Of a stretch of 64,000 nucleotides of DNA, positions 26,588-36,185 are shown piece by piece; position 1 is the first letter of the stretch; the number at the start of each line of letters is the position of its first letter. Origin of the DNA: CAWKAV01 sp963847735 (lineage in GTDB: Bacteria; Desulfobacterota; Desulfuromonadia; Desulfuromonadales; BM103). Location: the NCBI GenBank assembly GCA_963847735.1, contig CAWKAV010000007.1:1-64000 (forward strand). Reading direction: 5' to 3'. Position numbers and translations under genes: made by a program. The notes below the pieces were generated by a model. That model saw only the letters and a program-made list of their open reading frames with translations, ran no database searches and was not told the DNA's origin.

Positions 26588-28539
26588 TGAAACGTAACCT
26601 TTTTAATGCTTTTTTAAAAATTAGCCTGGTTAGTTTCGGGCTGGTTTTTATCGCCGTGGCCTGCGGGCCGGCCCCGCAAAGTCGCAAAGCCCAGGTGCGT
26701 CGCACTTGTGCCGAGTGTCATCCTGACAAGGCTGACGCGCTTCAGTCCGGGGTTGTTCATCAACCGACCAAAGAGAAGAATTGTGAAGCCTGCCATCTCC
26801 CTCACGGAACCGTCCCGACAATCCTGTTGCGACAGCCCCTGCCGGTCCTCTGCCTGACCTGCCATGCCGGGTTCAAGGCCGCCCCGGACAAGAAATCATT
26901 GCATGAACCGTTCAACAAGGGAGCGTGCGACTCATGTCATGAGCCTCACAACTCGGAGTTCCCGAAGCTTTTGAACACGGCAGTCGAGAGCCTTTGTTTC
27001 AATTGCCACGATCGGGAGCCGTTTGCGCGGCAGACGGTCCACGCGCCGGTCCAGGAAGGCTGTGCGAGCTGTCATCTCTCACATATGTCGGACTATAGCG
27101 GTTTGCTGATCTCATCTGGCAATGAGCTTTGTGCGTCATGCCATGAAACCGGAACCTCCGGCTTCGTTGCCGCGCATCAGGGCTACCCGGTCACGACCGG
27201 TTGTGTCAAGTGCCATGCACAGCACAGTTCGTCAGATCCGGGCTTGCTGAGAGAGGTGGTCCACGCGCCGGTTCGCAGCGGTGATTGCAATGACTGTCAT
27301 CAGCTGCAGGGCTCTGCGATCAGCTTAAAGTCTGCCGATCGCGGAATTTGTCTGACCTGCCATGACGACGTCCCTGGTGCGGCGAAGCACAAACCTGTCC
27401 AGGACGGGGACTGTCAAGCCTGTCACGCCGAGCACGCCAGCGAGTACGCCGGAATGCTGTCTGAGGCGCCGACGAGGGTTTGCCTGAATTGCCATGATCA
27501 CGGCCAGAACAAACCGGGCATTCGCAGTGCCCATGAACCTGTGGCGAAGGGAGATTGCCTGGCGTGTCATAATGGGCACACGGCTGCAGGCGAAGCCCTG
27601 CTCAAGAGTAAAGCACCGGAAGTCTGCTATGCGTGTCACGCAAAACAGGACTATGCCGACACCCCGAACCCGCATATGCCAGCCCAGGAAGGGCTCTGTC
27701 TCGATTGTCATGACGCACATGACTCTGAAATGGCGATGTTGCTGACACAAAGTCAGTCGAAGCTTTGCTTCTCTTGCCATCGCGATACCCAAACGCAAAA
27801 AGGACTTTACCGTCAGCACAGGCCTTTTGCCCGGGGCGACTGCACCAGTTGTCATACGCCACACGGCGGTGAAACCCCCGGCTTGTTGACGTTGACAACG
27901 GACCAGGGCAAGCTCTGCCTGACCTGCCATGCGGAACTGGCCGACAAGCAAGCAGGAGAGACAGCACATGCGCCCTTTGCAGAAAGTGATTGCAATGCCT
28001 GCCATGCTCCGCACGGCGCCGAACAGGACAAACTGCTGCTGGGCAAGCCCGGAGAGATTTGCCTGAACTGCCATGCCGAAGTCGCAACGGAAGCTGCCGC
28101 CTACAAGGTGCAGCATGAGCCGATGGCCAAAAACCAGTGTGTTGCCTGTCACAGCGGGCACGGTTCCCCCCATCCAGGCTACCAGTCGAAGAACCAGCCG
28201 GCCCTGTGTCTGGGTTGTCACGGTGAAGTGGCCCAATACTGGCGTGACGGTGCGCTCCATCCCCCCGCCGCTGAGGACTGTACGACCTGTCACAACCCGC
28301 ACGGCTCAAACAACGCCTCGCTCATGCTGGTCGCGAGCAGCGAGGTCTGTGCGCAATGCCATGAGACCGAGTCAGCGCAGTTTCTCGATGGTCATAGCGG
28401 GATCAAGCCCGGGCCCGACTCATGCACGTCCTGTCATGACCCCCATGGTGGGCCGAAAAAGAATCTTCTCTACCCGGTAAGTCACGGGCCGTTTGCGCCC
28501 GACAACTGCACCCCGTGTCACGAAGGGAGGGCGCTGTGA
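26587..28539 (+). CDS. 26-heme c-type cytochrome lipoprotein
   Basis: This 650-residue protein has a signal sequence with a plausible lipid Cys in VFIAVACGPAP. It contains 26 CxxCH motifs, all of the plain type, from CAECH to CTPCH. They occur in pairs: one type followed by xPHG or xHxS (CEACHLPHG, CTSCHTPHG, CNACHAPHG) and one of the form CLTCH/CLNCH/CFSCH, each pair framed by conserved H in HxPF/HEPV phrases that can supply distal ligands. This is the doubled-CXXCH repeat pattern of long chain-like cytochromes. A 26-heme protein beside a parvulin gene also occurs, as I recall, near omcS in Geobacter sulfurreducens. The start at 26587 has GGAGG six bases upstream; an adjacent ATG at 26584 is possible. 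Probably outer-membrane attached and exposed to one side of the membrane. Confidence 0.9.
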   Translation: MKRNLFNAFLKISLVSFGLVFIAVACGPAPQSRKAQVRRTCAECHPDKADALQSGVVHQPTKEKNCEACHLPHGTVPTILLRQPLPVLCLTCHAGFKAAPDKKSLHEPFNKGACDSCHEPHNSEFPKLLNTAVESLCFNCHDREPFARQTVHAPVQEGCASCHLSHMSDYSGLLISSGNELCASCHETGTSGFVAAHQGYPVTTGCVKCHAQHSSSDPGLLREVVHAPVRSGDCNDCHQLQGSAISLKSADRGICLTCHDDVPGAAKHKPVQDGDCQACHAEHASEYAGMLSEAPTRVCLNCHDHGQNKPGIRSAHEPVAKGDCLACHNGHTAAGEALLKSKAPEVCYACHAKQDYADTPNPHMPAQEGLCLDCHDAHDSEMAMLLTQSQSKLCFSCHRDTQTQKGLYRQHRPFARGDCTSCHTPHGGETPGLLTLTTDQGKLCLTCHAELADKQAGETAHAPFAESDCNACHAPHGAEQDKLLLGKPGEICLNCHAEVATEAAAYKVQHEPMAKNQCVACHSGHGSPHPGYQSKNQPALCLGCHGEVAQYWRDGALHPPAAEDCTTCHNPHGSNNASLMLVASSEVCAQCHETESAQFLDGHSGIKPGPDSCTSCHDPHGGPKKNLLYPVSHGPFAPDNCTPCHEGRAL

Positions 28540-29727
28540 TGAATTTGTCCTGTTTTACCAGAGCTGCGAGCGTCCTGTTCGCTTTGTTGTTGATGCTTGT
28601 CACGACGCATGACCCTGCTGAAGCGGCCATTGACTGTTTCTCCTGCCATGAACGCAGCGCATTTCAGAAGCGCGTCAAGCATGAGCCTTCTGCTTCCGGA
28701 GATTGTTTCTCCTGCCATAACCCGCACGTGGCGCGTTTTGACGGACTGCTGCAGAAGCAGACCGGGGATCTCTGTATCTCGTGCCACGACGATTTTGCCG
28801 GCATGCTGGACCAGGGCGTGGTGCACAGGCCGGTGCTCAAAGGCGAGTGCACCGGTTGCCACGACCCTCACTCCTCAGATCAGGCGGCACTGCTTATCGA
28901 TCGACCAGCGGCAACCTGCTTCACCTGCCATACCGAGTTGCCCAAGCAATTCAAAAACACCCATGCCCCTTACGCCAAGGGACAATGCTCCTCTTGTCAC
29001 GTGCCCCATCAATCGCGCCATGCAAATCTTCTGGTCAAGGAGGCCGATACGTTGTGCCTTGACTGTCACTCCCGTGGAACCGTGCAGCAAAAGCATGCCA
29101 ATTTCCCGGAGCAGGTTGACAATTGCGGTTCCTGTCACAACCCGCATGGCAGCGACCGCCGTGCGCTGGTGCGGAACGTTCTGCATGCACCGTTTGCCGA
29201 TGGTTGCGCTGACTGCCATGCCGGCAAGGGGGTGCCGATCACAATCGATACCTGCCTCGAATGTCATCCGGAAGTCACCGAACAGATGTCGTCCTCGCAT
29301 AACCATCTGGTGCGATATGGGGAAAACGGCGTGTATGGCCTGTCATACTCCCCATGCCGGAGATGATCAGAGGCTGCTCAAGGGCAAGGAGCGTCATGTC
29401 TGTGGGACTTGCCACGAAGCCACTTTCAAACGTCATGAGACGGCAAAATACAGTCATCAGATGACAGACGCCTGTAACAACTGCCATGCACCGCACGGTT
29501 CGAATCACCCCGCCATGACCAAGGCTCCGATGAACGAGGTCTGCAGTGAATGCCATGCGAAACACAGCGAGTTTACTCATCCGATCGGCGAAAATGTCTT
29601 CGACCCGCGAACCGGGCAGATGATGACCTGCGCGAGCTGCCATGCCAGCAAAGGCACCGACCACGATTATCATACCCGTTTCGATCGCAAAAAGGCGCTG
29701 TGTATCCAGTGTCATGCGGAATACTAG
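28539..29727 (+). CDS. 16-heme c-type cytochrome (frameshifted)
   Basis: The start overlaps the previous stop (TGATG) and has GGGAGG upstream. A signal peptide (LFALLLMLVTTHDPAEA) leads to AIDCFSCHERS. Ten CxxCH motifs are read in the first frame. A one-base slip near 29330 then shifts to a frame with six more (CMACH, CGTCH, CNNCH, CSECH, CASCH, CIQCH), ending AEY. The corrected protein has about 395 residues and 16 heme sites, in the same alternating CxxCH-xPH and CLxCH pattern as its larger neighbour, so the two share ancestry. Translational coupling suggests they are made in fixed proportion. The likely site is the periplasm, where it could carry electrons to the barrel-bound cytochrome; that placement is inference. 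Confidence 0.85.
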
Positions 29728-29793
29728 ATGTCATTCAGAATGTCTGAGAGGGCTCGAAAGATGAAAACAATTCGAATTAATGAGGATGACGGG

Positions 29794-30684
29794 ATGAAAC
29801 AAAGCGGTTCATGGTCTTTTCCGATACGGTTGTTGCTTGCTCTTGGCTTGACAATGCTGCCCGCTATGGCTTCAGCAGATTCTCCGTGGCATTGGGAATT
29901 GAGCCTGAAGATCGATCAGACAGGCGACAGCTTGTACATGCCGTCCGCCGTCGCGTTTGATAAACAGAGCGAACGCTACTACGTGGTTGATACCGGCCGC
30001 AGCCGTCTGGTCTCATACGACCGCCAGGGCAAGTTTATCCGGGCCTTTACGGCCAATAATCAGCTGAAGTCCCCGTTTGACATGGTGCGCCTTGAGAATG
30101 GCCAGTTGTGGGTCGTGGAAAAGGGGCGCAACAGTCTCACCTTGATTGATGTTGCGGCAAAAAAGATCGAGCCTCACACGCTGAAAGATGGGGATCGCCT
30201 GGTTTTCCCGGACCGGATAGCCGTTGGCCAGGGCAAGCTGTATGTCCTTGACCGGGCCAGCGGACAGGTGTTGCGTCTTGCGCCTGACCTGTCGATTGAG
30301 CAGCGTTACGGCTGCGATGATTGTTCGGACGGGCTTGCCGATTTCGTCCTGGCGGGAGATTCCCTGTTGGCACTGGAGCCGCGCGACAAAAAAATCCTCC
30401 GTTTTCGTCAGGATGGTACGATTTCTGAGGAGATCACGCTTGATGAACATGCCGGATTCCCGGTCTCTCTGGCCGTCGGCCCTTCCGGATTCCTGTACGT
30501 CCTCGACCGCCACCAAAACAGTGTCCTGGTTTATGATGAGACGGGACAGTTCCGCTACAGCTTTCTCAGTTCGGGCCAGTCTGTCGGCAATGTCTATTTT
30601 GCCAGACAGGTGCGTTTTGACCCCTGGGACCGACTCTGCGTGGTTGATGAAGGTAATGGCCGGGTCGAAATTTTCAATCGATAG
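29794..30684 (+). CDS. NHL-repeat beta-propeller protein
   Basis: This 296-residue secreted protein has a signal peptide (RLLLALGLTMLPAMASA). It contains about six NHL/six-bladed-propeller repeats such as SAVAFDKQSERYYVVDTGRSRLVSYDRQ, IAVGQGKLYVLDRASGQVLRL and LAVGPSGFLYVLDRHQNSVLVY, ending RLCVVDEGNGRVEIFNR. NHL propellers commonly bind proteins or polysaccharide and have no redox centre. The start at 29794 has AGGA seven bases before it; an alternative at 29761 with AGAGGG would add eleven residues. It lies between the 16-heme and the second OmcS-like cytochrome, and a second NHL protein stands further along. NHL proteins accompany cytochrome clusters in Geobacter, so a scaffold or docking role is plausible. 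Confidence 0.8.
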   Translation: MKQSGSWSFPIRLLLALGLTMLPAMASADSPWHWELSLKIDQTGDSLYMPSAVAFDKQSERYYVVDTGRSRLVSYDRQGKFIRAFTANNQLKSPFDMVRLENGQLWVVEKGRNSLTLIDVAAKKIEPHTLKDGDRLVFPDRIAVGQGKLYVLDRASGQVLRLAPDLSIEQRYGCDDCSDGLADFVLAGDSLLALEPRDKKILRFRQDGTISEEITLDEHAGFPVSLAVGPSGFLYVLDRHQNSVLVYDETGQFRYSFLSSGQSVGNVYFARQVRFDPWDRLCVVDEGNGRVEIFNR

Positions 30685-30693
30685 GAGATCTGT

Positions 30694-31804
30694 ATGATGC
30701 TGATCAGGGGGTGGGTTACAATTGCTGTCTTGGCTTTCAGCCTGGTGCTGCCCTCCCTCTGTTTGGCGGATATTGTCGGGATGTGCTCGATTTGCCATAC
30801 CATGCACAATAGCAAGATGGGGGTTCCCGTAGCTTACACAGTGAATCCTGATGGCGGAATAGAGCACCAGCGATGTGCCCTTAGACAATCTATTGAAAAC
30901 CGACTGCATCGGTTGCCACAGCAGCGCTGGAGCTGAAACGATCGTCAACATGGTCGATGTAACCGTGCCGATCGTACTGAACTTCATCGAGCCTACTTAC
31001 CCGCCTGACGGGTCCACCATGTCTTCCCTGGCAGGCGGCAATTTCCACTGGATGATTGCTGGTGGCGATGCTTTCGGCCATAATGTCAACGGCATCTCAG
31101 GCCAGGACCTGCGCCACCCTGTCGGCCTGGCTCCGGGGGGAACCCCACGTGCCGCCGAATGTGCCAATTGCCACGGCACCCTGGCGACGGCGGCGAGCGG
31201 CTGTGAAGGCTGTCATGTCCCCTTCCATCACTCCAACACAACCGCGGGCAACACCGTCACAGGCCAGGATCAAGGGTGGTATCGTTTCCTCGGTTCGGTC
31301 ATGCAACGCGATGATCAAGTGGGCCCGCCGCCTGAAGGTGTCGTCGGTATCGAGGCCCCGGATTGGGAGCAGAACCCTCTGTCCAGCCAGCACAATGTTT
31401 ACCAGGGGAAACCCGGGCCCTATGCCAGTTATCTCGAGAGTGGCGCGATCGATCAGAAGTGTGTCGGATGCCACAGTGATTTCCATAATGAAACGGTTGC
31501 CAACTCGACCTGGATCCGCCATCCGGTCGACGTTGCTATCCCTGACGCCGGCGAATTTACCGGGTTCGACGTTTACAACCCCATGGTTCCTGTTGCCCGG
31601 CAGAACGTCAGCCTTTCGGATGTCAACTTTTCGTCTATCAATCGGGGATCTGATGTGGTGTCCTGCATCTCCTGCCATCGCCCTCACGGCTCTCCCTATC
31701 CGGCCATGTTGCGATGGGGGTATCGTGACTGGCCGGGCACGGATTCGCATACCCTTCAGCCGGCATTCAACGGCTGCGCTGTTTGTCACACGAGTAAGGA
31801 CTGA
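30694..31804 (+). CDS. second OmcS-like multiheme cytochrome, 7 CxxCH (frameshifted)
   Basis: A signal peptide (VAVLAFSLVLPSLCLA-like, start MMLIRGW) is followed at once by DIVGMCSICHTMHNS, matching the opening of the cytochrome at 18185. A frameshift near 30870 separates the first 60 residues from the rest. The corrected protein has about 370 residues and seven CxxCH sites (CSICH, CIGCH, CANCH, CEGCH, CVGCH, CISCH, CAVCH). The end CISCHRPHGSPYPAMLRW followed by a last CxxCH near the C-terminus repeats the OmcS-type plan. Heme spacing differs from the first paralogue, so they are diverged, not recent, copies. GGAG six bases upstream supports the start. Two such proteins in one cluster suggest two filament or shuttle subunits, as with OmcS and OmcT, though self-assembly cannot be read from sequence. 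Confidence 0.8.
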
Positions 31805-31809
31805 CAGAG

Positions 31810-33258
31810 ATGCCCTTCGGTCGATATACCATACTCCCAGACTTTGCCGCTTGTCTGGTCGTGCTCCTGCTTGCTGTCATCCTGAGCGGTTGCCAGGCCC
31901 GTGAGAGAAGCGTCCTGCGAACGCTGCCAACGCCGGCCATGTCATCGCACAATACGGCCAGACTCAATGTTTTCCTGACTCTCGAGGAAAAACAGGGCCC
32001 GGCCATCCAGTTGGAGATTGCCGATCTTGAAGTTCTTATCGATGACCTTTGGCTGCCACTCTCCTCAGGGCCGTTGACCCTTGATTCAACGGAGATTGGC
32101 AACGGGCAGCTGTTTCTCGGCGGCGTCGCTGTCCCGCCTGGTCAATACAGAGGCTTGCGTCTGACAGTAACACGGGGCATGGTCAGGACCGCTGACGGGC
32201 AGAATCCGGTCACCTTGGCGAAACCGCAACCGGTTCAGATGACAACGGTCAATGGACTGGACCTCCAGCTTGGCGACAGCAAAACCCTGCTTTTCACCTG
32301 GGATGTCGAGAATTCGCTTAAGCCGGACAACACCCTGGCCCCGCAATTTTTCGTGTCCGGCGCGCTGCGGAATTTACCGGTCAACCTGGTCTTTGCGGCC
32401 TGTCCGGATATCAACACGGTGTTTGTCGTGCGTGCGGACAAAAACTGGGTCGTGGATTCCTTTGGCCTGACCGGGCGGCCGACATACCTGGGCATTGAGC
32501 CGTCTGCCAGACCGGCGCGTTTCTACGTCCTGACAACCGATGAAAAAATGGTCAAAGTGATTGACAGCTCGTCCTTTCGAGTCATCGATTCCTACCCGAC
32601 ACTCAACGACGAAGCAACATACATGACCATTAGTCCTGATGGTCAATGGGCTTACCTGGTCCATGAGCAGAGCGGCTACCTGAGCCGGATGAACCTGCGA
32701 ACCGGCCAAATTGACCCGCGCGTCAAACTGGGCAATCAACCAAATTACGCAATTTATCTCGAACAACAGCGGCTTTTGGCGGTTTCCCTCGGACTCACCC
32801 AGACGGTTTTGCTTCTCGACCCGGGGAGCTTGAGGGTCGTTAGAACGATTACCACGGGGAGCAGCCCTGAAGGCCTGCTCGTTTCGGATAATGTCCTGTA
32901 CGTTGCCGAAAGCGGTGATGGCAGCGTTTCGACCAATGACCTGGCGAACAGGGCCGCTCAGGGCCGACTGATGGTTGGGTTCGGCCCGCGCCGACTGGCG
33001 GAGGCCGATGGCCAGATTTTTGTCAGTAATTATAAGGATGGCAGCCTGTCAGTTCTTCTCCCCGGTCAGTTAGGCGCTTTACAGGAGATTTACGGTCTTG
33101 GCGAACCGTTCGAAATGGTTTTTGATGATTTTTATCGGCGGCTTTATGTGGGAGATCAAAGGAACGCCGGTCTCGCGGTCATCGATACAAATTCCAACCA
33201 ACTGCTCAGGCAAATCTCCCTGGGGGCACAGCCCCTCGGATTGGCAGTCATAAAATGA
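31810..33258 (+). CDS. lipoprotein with DUF4382-like domain and YncE-type beta-propeller
   Basis: This 482-residue protein has the lipobox AVILSGC near residue 28. The first domain (about residues 45-190) reads ARLNVFLTLEEKQGPAIQ and AVPPGQYRGLRLTVTRG and fits the DUF4382 type of beta-sandwich. The second (about 200-482) is a seven-bladed propeller of the YVTN/YncE kind, with blades such as AYLVHEQSGYLSRMNLRTGQ, VLYVAESGDGSVS and RLYVGDQRNAGLAVIDTNSN. It carries no heme. It follows the second OmcS-like gene by five bases and precedes the 10-heme gene by 18, so it belongs to the cluster. A surface lipoprotein that anchors or organises cytochromes would fit, but the role is unknown. Confidence 0.7.
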   Translation: MPFGRYTILPDFAACLVVLLLAVILSGCQARERSVLRTLPTPAMSSHNTARLNVFLTLEEKQGPAIQLEIADLEVLIDDLWLPLSSGPLTLDSTEIGNGQLFLGGVAVPPGQYRGLRLTVTRGMVRTADGQNPVTLAKPQPVQMTTVNGLDLQLGDSKTLLFTWDVENSLKPDNTLAPQFFVSGALRNLPVNLVFAACPDINTVFVVRADKNWVVDSFGLTGRPTYLGIEPSARPARFYVLTTDEKMVKVIDSSSFRVIDSYPTLNDEATYMTISPDGQWAYLVHEQSGYLSRMNLRTGQIDPRVKLGNQPNYAIYLEQQRLLAVSLGLTQTVLLLDPGSLRVVRTITTGSSPEGLLVSDNVLYVAESGDGSVSTNDLANRAAQGRLMVGFGPRRLAEADGQIFVSNYKDGSLSVLLPGQLGALQEIYGLGEPFEMVFDDFYRRLYVGDQRNAGLAVIDTNSNQLLRQISLGAQPLGLAVIK

Positions 33259-33276
33259 TCAAGATCTTCGAGATCA

Positions 33277-34452
33277 TTGCACTGTTGTCTTAGGTTCGGC
33301 AAGCTAAGGATAAAAACCCTTATTGTGCTGCTTTGCGGTGTGCTCAGCGTCGTGATGATTGTTCCGTCGCAGCAGGCCCTGGCCGCCACGATGGAAATTC
33401 TGACGCCCCAACCGGGAGCTACGATTATTGCCAGGAATGCAGAAACCCATCTTGTTCTGCGCCAGGCGTTGGCAGGCAAATCCAACATCGTTCGCGTCAG
33501 AAAATCCGGTTCGATCATCAAACCGATTGTCCTGAGCGAGGGCGACGGGTACGAGTATGTACACTTCGTGTTGCCGCTCGATAAGGGGAACAACCGTTTC
33601 AGCATTGAACCGAACGGTCCGCAGATCGAACTCAATTACAAGCCTGTGCAGACCAGCGTTGGCTTGAAGAATGCCCTCAACCAAAGCGTCAGCCTGTTCC
33701 ACCAGGATGGTTCTTTACCCGTAAACTGCCAGGATTGCCATGCACTGATTGAGACCGGGCCCCCCTCTCGCGTGGGTTTGACGAAAGCGACCTCTTGTGC
33801 CGGTTGCCATCGAAATGTAGCCGAAAAGGGGGCCTGGCGGCACAGCACAACGGTCAACCAGCAATGCCTTGCCTGCCATCAGCAGTCTGTCGACCCATTG
33901 AAAATCGGGTTTCCGACAGAGAAGGTCCAGGAATTTTGCTTTGGCTGCCACACAGGGAAAAAAGTCTGGTTATCCCGCAAGTTCATCCACGGCCCCATAA
34001 CGATTGGGGGGTGCACCCTTTGTCATAATCCTCATGGTGAGAACAACCGCTATCAGCTCTTCGAAGAGGGCTCCCTGGCCCTTTGCCTTGCCTGTCATGG
34101 TGATAAAGAGGGGCTCGTAACTGAGAAAACCGTGGATCGCATGCCCTATGTTCACGGGATCGTCTCCGGAGGGGGATGCGTCATCTGTCATGACCCCCAT
34201 GCCACTGACCAGCAATTCATGCTGAAAAAGCCGATCAACGAACTCTGTAGTGGATGTCATCCCGGGGTTGTTTCGAAGACGGTGGGCCATCCGCTGCCCA
34301 ATCATCCGGTCGCAGCACCGCGGGAACGGCTGCGCCCGGGACGGCAACTGACGTGCGCGAGCTGTCACGACCCCCATGGATCGATTAATCCACTCATGTT
34401 GATCCAGTCGCCCTTGGGTGGCCGTCTTTGCCGTGAATGCCATGAAAGGTAG
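33277..34452 (+). CDS. 10-heme c-type cytochrome with N-terminal beta domain
   Basis: The frame opens at a TTG at 33277; no ATG fits. The signal peptide is KTLIVLLCGVLSVVMIVPSQQALA. Residues of about 38-125 form a heme-free beta domain (MEILTPQPGATIIARNAETH), followed by ten CxxCH motifs from CQDCH to CRECH in the doubled pattern (CTLCHNPHG, CVICHDPHA, CASCHDPHG). Total length is 391 residues. The weak start may be real, or a frameshift may hide an ATG at 33255 that overlaps the preceding stop (ATGA) and would begin MIKIFEIIALL. The beta domain looks like a carbohydrate- or protein-binding module, which suggests attachment to another component. It lies between the propeller lipoprotein and the second NHL protein. 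Confidence 0.8.
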   Translation: MHCCLRFGKLRIKTLIVLLCGVLSVVMIVPSQQALAATMEILTPQPGATIIARNAETHLVLRQALAGKSNIVRVRKSGSIIKPIVLSEGDGYEYVHFVLPLDKGNNRFSIEPNGPQIELNYKPVQTSVGLKNALNQSVSLFHQDGSLPVNCQDCHALIETGPPSRVGLTKATSCAGCHRNVAEKGAWRHSTTVNQQCLACHQQSVDPLKIGFPTEKVQEFCFGCHTGKKVWLSRKFIHGPITIGGCTLCHNPHGENNRYQLFEEGSLALCLACHGDKEGLVTEKTVDRMPYVHGIVSGGGCVICHDPHATDQQFMLKKPINELCSGCHPGVVSKTVGHPLPNHPVAAPRERLRPGRQLTCASCHDPHGSINPLMLIQSPLGGRLCRECHER

Positions 34453-34507
34453 AGCCTTGTTCGCATCGCTGAGCCATGGCGGAACTCGTGCTGCCCGGAG
34501 CACCGGC

Positions 34508-36082
34508 ATGGCAGATCTCACCCGAAAAAGGGAGCCATCTGCCGGCAATGGGCGCTATGTGTTGATTGCGTTTGCACTAATAGCGATTGTTACGCTCGGC
34601 ATGGGGTTGTCCCCTGCTCAAGTTCATGCGGCCGGTGCATTCGCTGCGCCGGCAGTCAATAATAGGGGTCAGATTGTTGTTGACGACGAGGCCAGACGTC
34701 TCGTCTACCCGAACGCTTTGGGTTACGATGCGGTTTATGATGAGATTTACCTGATCAACGGCGGCAGCAATCGAGTGGTCGTCTACGGTCCCGACTTCTT
34801 CCCGCGAGCTTCCATCGGCGCCGGTCGGGGGATTATCTCCCCCACGGGAGTGACGGTTGCGCCCAACGGAGAGGTGTACGTTGCACAGGTTCGGACCAAG
34901 CTGAATCCCTACCCACGAATTACCATTTTAAATGCCGCATTTTTTATTGACCGGGAAATATTTTTCGATGAAATCCCCGAAGCAGACGGTTTCATACCCA
35001 AGAGGATTGCCCTTGGTCGTGATAGTCTGATTTACGTGTCCGGTGAAAATACGCGCGGTGTGATGGTTTTGGACTATGAGGGGATTTTTTTACGCTGGAT
35101 GCAGCCGGCAGACCTGATTTACTCCCGGAACGTGCTTGCAGAGGGTGAGAACCCCTCGGGGGTGAAAGAAGAGCCGATCGTCTCTGTCGAGGATGCGCCA
35201 ACCACCGAGGAAATTGAAACAGCCATCCTCATTGAGGAAGACCCTTATGCCAATATCCCCGAGGAGTTTCGTCCGAGGGAAAGTGTCCCAGGAGTGGGGA
35301 TGGGGTCGACAAAAGTTGAGGCTCCGGTTTTGGTCAACTTTGTGACCATCGACTCCACCGGAAAGATCTATCTGCTCAGCCACGAGACCGGCAAAGTCTA
35401 CGTTTATGGCCCGGATGAAAACCTGCTGTTCTCTTTCGGCACCAAGGGGGGAAGCCCCGGGCAATTGAGCCAGCCAAGAGCCGTGGCCATCGATGAACAA
35501 AACGAGTTGATTTACGTTGCTGACTTCATGCGCCATTCCATCCTGATTTACGACATGGACGGCGAGTACCTCTTCGAGGTTGGCGGACGGGGAACCGAGC
35601 CTGGATATTTCAATTTCCCGAATGCGATGCTGATGAACAAACATCAACAGTACGTTGTCGCTGACTTGTTCAACGCTCGCGTTCAGATCCTTGAACTGGG
35701 CTACAAGGAGTGGCTCAACAGGTTTGAAATTGCAGAGGAGGGCGACACGCTTCAGGCTGATGTAGAAGACGGAGCGTTGGAAGCGCCTAAAGAAACAGAA
35801 ATCTTTTTGCCCGCGTCAGAATATCCTGAGCAACAGCCGCATAAAGATGTTGCAGTCCCCGAGGCCCAGGACGGCGGCCTCGGCATCACCCTCCCGGGAA
35901 ATGATCCTGGGGCTGCAGCTGAGGGAGCGCAGAAGCAGGAGCTTCCCCCTGGCCTGCCGTCCCCTGATGGAGAGCTGGAATCGACCGGGCAGCGGCCAGC
36001 CCCAACGCAGCCGGAAGACGTTATCGAGGTGATTCTTCCGGAAGAGGAAATCCCGACGTTCCAGGGTTCCGGGGGCCAATAG
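34508..36082 (+). CDS. NHL-repeat protein with acidic, proline-rich tail
   Basis: This 524-residue protein has an uncleaved or late signal helix (VLIAFALIAIVTLGMG) and then NHL propeller repeats: YDAVYDEIYLINGGSNRVVVYG, GVTVAPNGEVYVAQ, AVAIDEQNELIYVADFMRHS and AMLMNKHQQYVVADLFNARV. The propeller spans roughly residues 60-400, with an acidic insert at about 225-275 (EDAPTTEEIETAILIEEDPY). The last 120 residues are a disordered Glu/Pro/Gln-rich tail. The start at 34508 has GGAG seven bases upstream. An earlier ATG at 34442 overlaps the end of the 10-heme gene but lacks a site. The tail could span the periplasm or bind partners. It pairs with the NHL protein at 29794 but is larger and more divergent. 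Confidence 0.75.
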   Translation: MADLTRKREPSAGNGRYVLIAFALIAIVTLGMGLSPAQVHAAGAFAAPAVNNRGQIVVDDEARRLVYPNALGYDAVYDEIYLINGGSNRVVVYGPDFFPRASIGAGRGIISPTGVTVAPNGEVYVAQVRTKLNPYPRITILNAAFFIDREIFFDEIPEADGFIPKRIALGRDSLIYVSGENTRGVMVLDYEGIFLRWMQPADLIYSRNVLAEGENPSGVKEEPIVSVEDAPTTEEIETAILIEEDPYANIPEEFRPRESVPGVGMGSTKVEAPVLVNFVTIDSTGKIYLLSHETGKVYVYGPDENLLFSFGTKGGSPGQLSQPRAVAIDEQNELIYVADFMRHSILIYDMDGEYLFEVGGRGTEPGYFNFPNAMLMNKHQQYVVADLFNARVQILELGYKEWLNRFEIAEEGDTLQADVEDGALEAPKETEIFLPASEYPEQQPHKDVAVPEAQDGGLGITLPGNDPGAAAEGAQKQELPPGLPSPDGELESTGQRPAPTQPEDVIEVILPEEEIPTFQGSGGQ

Positions 36083-36185
36083 CCCTCAGTTGGCAAGGCC
36101 TGATGGTGTAAGATATGAATGCATGGAACGCTTTGTCGAATTGTCGGAAGACTCGTAGCTGGCCTAGGAAAAGAGAGGTGGGTAA

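Noticed and set aside
27325..28302. A 325-codon minus-strand frame opposite the 26-heme cytochrome
   Set aside because: It arises from the repeated codon pattern of the CxxCH protein; composition is odd and no ribosome-binding site is seen.
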